From: Sphingosinicella microcystinivorans
Lineage (GTDB): Bacteria > Pseudomonadota > Alphaproteobacteria > Sphingomonadales > Sphingomonadaceae
Assembly: GCF_027941835.1 (NCBI RefSeq)
Contig: NZ_CP116005.1
Span: 186,001 to 250,000 of the forward strand
DNA: 64,000 bases
Direction: 5' to 3'
A program made the position numbers and the translations under genes. Shown in pieces: positions 62,397 to 64,000 of this stretch; the stretch's first letter is position 1; each line of letters starts with the position of its first letter. The notes below the pieces were generated by a model. It was not told the DNA's origin. It saw only the letters and a list, made by a program, of their open reading frames with translations, and searched no databases.

Positions 62397-64000
62397 CTAG
62401 AAGCGGCCTTCCAGCGACAGCCCGATCGTGCGGAACGAGTTCAGACCGAACATGTGGTAATAGTCGCCGCGGGACTGGGAGTTCGAGTTGATGAAGGTCG
62501 GCTGACGTTCATCGAAACAGTTCCGACAGAACAGCGTGACCTTGTACCGGTCGTCGATCTGCTTGAGCCCGATGCTGGCGTCGAGCTGCGAGTAGCCCGG
62601 CAGCACAGTATTCGGATCCTCCGTCGAGCTGAAGTTCGATTTCGTCCGGCTGTACAGCGCGCCCTGCAGGAACACGGCGAGGTTCTCGCTCACCGGCGTC
62701 TCGTAGCGTCCGGTGAAGCTGATCGTCCACTTGGGAACGTTCGGAAGATTGTTTCCTGACGAATCCGTCGTCCCGTTCGCGCGGCAATCCGGCTGGAACG
62801 GATAGCAGCGATCGAACTGGAAGTCGGAGAAAAACGCGTCGACGTAGCTGACGCCGAGATTGAGGGTCAACCCCTCGGCCGGGAGCGCCGAGGCCTCGAT
62901 TTCAAAGCCCCGGGATTTGAGCGCGCCGGCATTGAGAAGCACATATCCGTTGGATGCGGCGTCGAACGCCTGCGCCTGGAAATCCTTGAACTTCGAGGTG
63001 TAGGCTGAAATGTTGAAGATCAGGCGCCGATCCAGCAGCATGGACTTGAGGCCCGCCTCATACGAGGTGGGTATTTCCGGCTTGATCAGCGGCGCATTCG
63101 GATCGATGGACAGGTTGAAACCGGGGCCCTTGTAGCCGCGCGCAACCGAGGCATAGACCATGGCGTCGTCGGCGACATCGTACTGGCCGCCTATACGCCA
63201 GGAGAAATTCTCCTCGGAAACCGATTGCGCCCGCTCGCCGGGCACGCCCAGCGGGAACACGAAGCCGGTGTCATCACTGATCGAATTCAGTTTGAGCTTG
63301 TCGTAGGTGTAGCGCCCGCCGAACGTCAGCCGCGCCCGATCGGTGAGGTTGAGCGTCGCCTGACCGAAACCGGCATAGCTCTTCGACGTCATCTCGCCGA
63401 TCGAGATGATGCCGAGCCAGGCGTCGTATCCGGGGGGCGGCGCTTCGGTTTCCCCGAAGGCTCCGCTCGCCGTGATGCTGCTGTCGCTGCCGGACCAGTA
63501 ATAATAGAGGCCGAGCTGGTATTCGAGGAAACCGCCCGTCGGCGACGCGAGGCGCAGCTCCTCGGTGAACTGGCGGACGTCGGTGAGCTGGTGGTTGGTA
63601 TCGAGAATGTCGACCCGGTGCTTGTCCGAATCGAACAAATTGTCCGCCTTGAACTTCCGCCATGCGGTTATGCTCGTCAGCGTGTGGCCGCCCGCGAATT
63701 CGTAGTCGATATTCGCCTGCAGGCCGCCGACATCGAAACTCGCCACGGTCGGGGCACCATAGCTCGAGTACGCGTTTTTCGGCCCTGCCACGATACCGAG
63801 TTCCGCGTTCTCGGCGGCGAACAGGCTCGTCGGCCGAACGATCCGATCCGCGCTGCCGCCCGAGCCGACCCCCTTGGAGTGAGCGTAATCGCCGGCGATG
63901 AAGATGCTGAGTTCGGGCGTGGGCTCCCAGAGCAGCTTGGCACGAAGACTGGTCTGGTCCTGCCCGTAATCGCTGCCCGGGACATCCACCAGATTCTTCA
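62397..64000 (-). CDS. TonB-dependent receptor, C-terminal barrel (cut by window edge)
   Basis: The coding frame is open to base 64000, so the N-terminus (signal, TonB box, most of the plug) lies outside. About 535 residues of the barrel are seen, with ELRLASPTGGFLEYQLGLYY, ARGYKGPGFNLSIDPNAP and a C-terminal Phe (SLEGRF). It resembles the FecA/CirA-like receptors common in sphingomonads. It is 61 bp upstream of the phosphatase and probably heads that operon. Confidence 0.9.
   Translation of the reverse strand, partial: KNLVDVPGSDYGQDQTSLRAKLLWEPTPELSIFIAGDYAHSKGVGSGGSADRIVRPTSLFAAENAELGIVAGPKNAYSSYGAPTVASFDVGGLQANIDYEFAGGHTLTSITAWRKFKADNLFDSDKHRVDILDTNHQLTDVRQFTEELRLASPTGGFLEYQLGLYYYWSGSDSSITASGAFGETEAPPPGYDAWLGIISIGEMTSKSYAGFGQATLNLTDRARLTFGGRYTYDKLKLNSISDDTGFVFPLGVPGERAQSVSEENFSWRIGGQYDVADDAMVYASVARGYKGPGFNLSIDPNAPLIKPEIPTSYEAGLKSMLLDRRLIFNISAYTSKFKDFQAQAFDAASNGYVLLNAGALKSRGFEIEASALPAEGLTLNLGVSYVDAFFSDFQFDRCYPFQPDCRANGTTDSSGNNLPNVPKWTISFTGRYETPVSENLAVFLQGALYSRTKSNFSSTEDPNTVLPGYSQLDASIGLKQIDDRYKVTLFCRNCFDERQPTFINSNSQSRGDYYHMFGLNSFRTIGLSLEGRF

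Overview
The window is GC-rich chromosomal DNA, densely packed with head-to-tail genes that often overlap by an ATGA, GTGA or TTGA. It fits an alphaproteobacterium of the Sphingomonadales. The evidence is a zwf-edd-glk-eda glucose operon whose Zwf closely resembles the Zymomonas enzyme, three TonB-dependent receptors, a small DUF6356-type protein typical of sphingomonads, and outer-membrane receptors in place of ABC importers for sugars. The genus cannot be named from this window. No rRNA, tRNA, insertion sequence, CRISPR array or origin was seen.

Layout. (1) 1-5.2 kb: the start of an RND efflux pump with its adaptor and TetR repressor, a secreted alpha/beta hydrolase, a PhyH-type dioxygenase and a LysR regulator. 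(2) 5.2-31.4 kb: the main discovery, a contiguous island that reads as complete use of the plant and cyanobacterial sulfonate sugar sulfoquinovose (SQ) and its glycerol glycoside or lipid. (3) 31.4-49.4 kb: a second catabolic island of unknown substrate, holding a TonB receptor, amidase, amidohydrolase, beta-lactamase-fold hydrolase, Asp/Glu-racemase-family protein, BKACE beta-keto-acid cleavage enzyme, FMN hydroxy-acid oxidase, SDR, two transporters and an FCD-GntR regulator. AT-rich palindromes link its promoters. (4) 49.6-56.2 kb: a LacI regulator and the Entner-Doudoroff glucose operon. (5) 56.1-64 kb: a minus-strand operon of a TonB receptor (cut by the window edge), a PafA-like phosphatase, two type-B carboxylesterases and an FHS-family sugar transporter.

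How the SQ island would work (enzyme families read from sequence, pathway inferred). A TonB receptor (19701-21971) and an ExuT-like MFS protein (25760-27019) bring in the sulfoglycoside. A GH31 sulfoquinovosidase with the full KERWY sulfonate-recognition set (23750-25759) releases SQ. A mutarotase, SDR dehydrogenase, SMP-30 lactonase, IlvD/Edd dehydratase and HpcH/HpaI aldolase (12313-17272) carry out the sulfo-Entner-Doudoroff route to pyruvate plus (S)-sulfolactaldehyde. An aldehyde dehydrogenase (18107-19546) makes (S)-sulfolactate. The sulfo-ED pathway as described in model strains stops there and excretes sulfolactate. Here the neighbouring minus-strand operon supplies SlcC-like and ComC-like dehydrogenases to invert (S)- to (R)-sulfolactate, SuyAB to split it into pyruvate and sulfite, and a YeiH-type exporter for the sulfite. 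FGGY glycerol kinase-like, GlpD and AGPS-like proteins would recover the glycerol, and an AlkK-like acyl-CoA synthetase the fatty acids. A GntR-UTRA regulator sits in the middle, and nearly identical 20-bp operator-like sites lie upstream of suyA, the regulator, the aldehyde dehydrogenase/TonB receptor pair and the acyl-CoA synthetase/sulfoquinovosidase pair. This ties both halves into one regulon.
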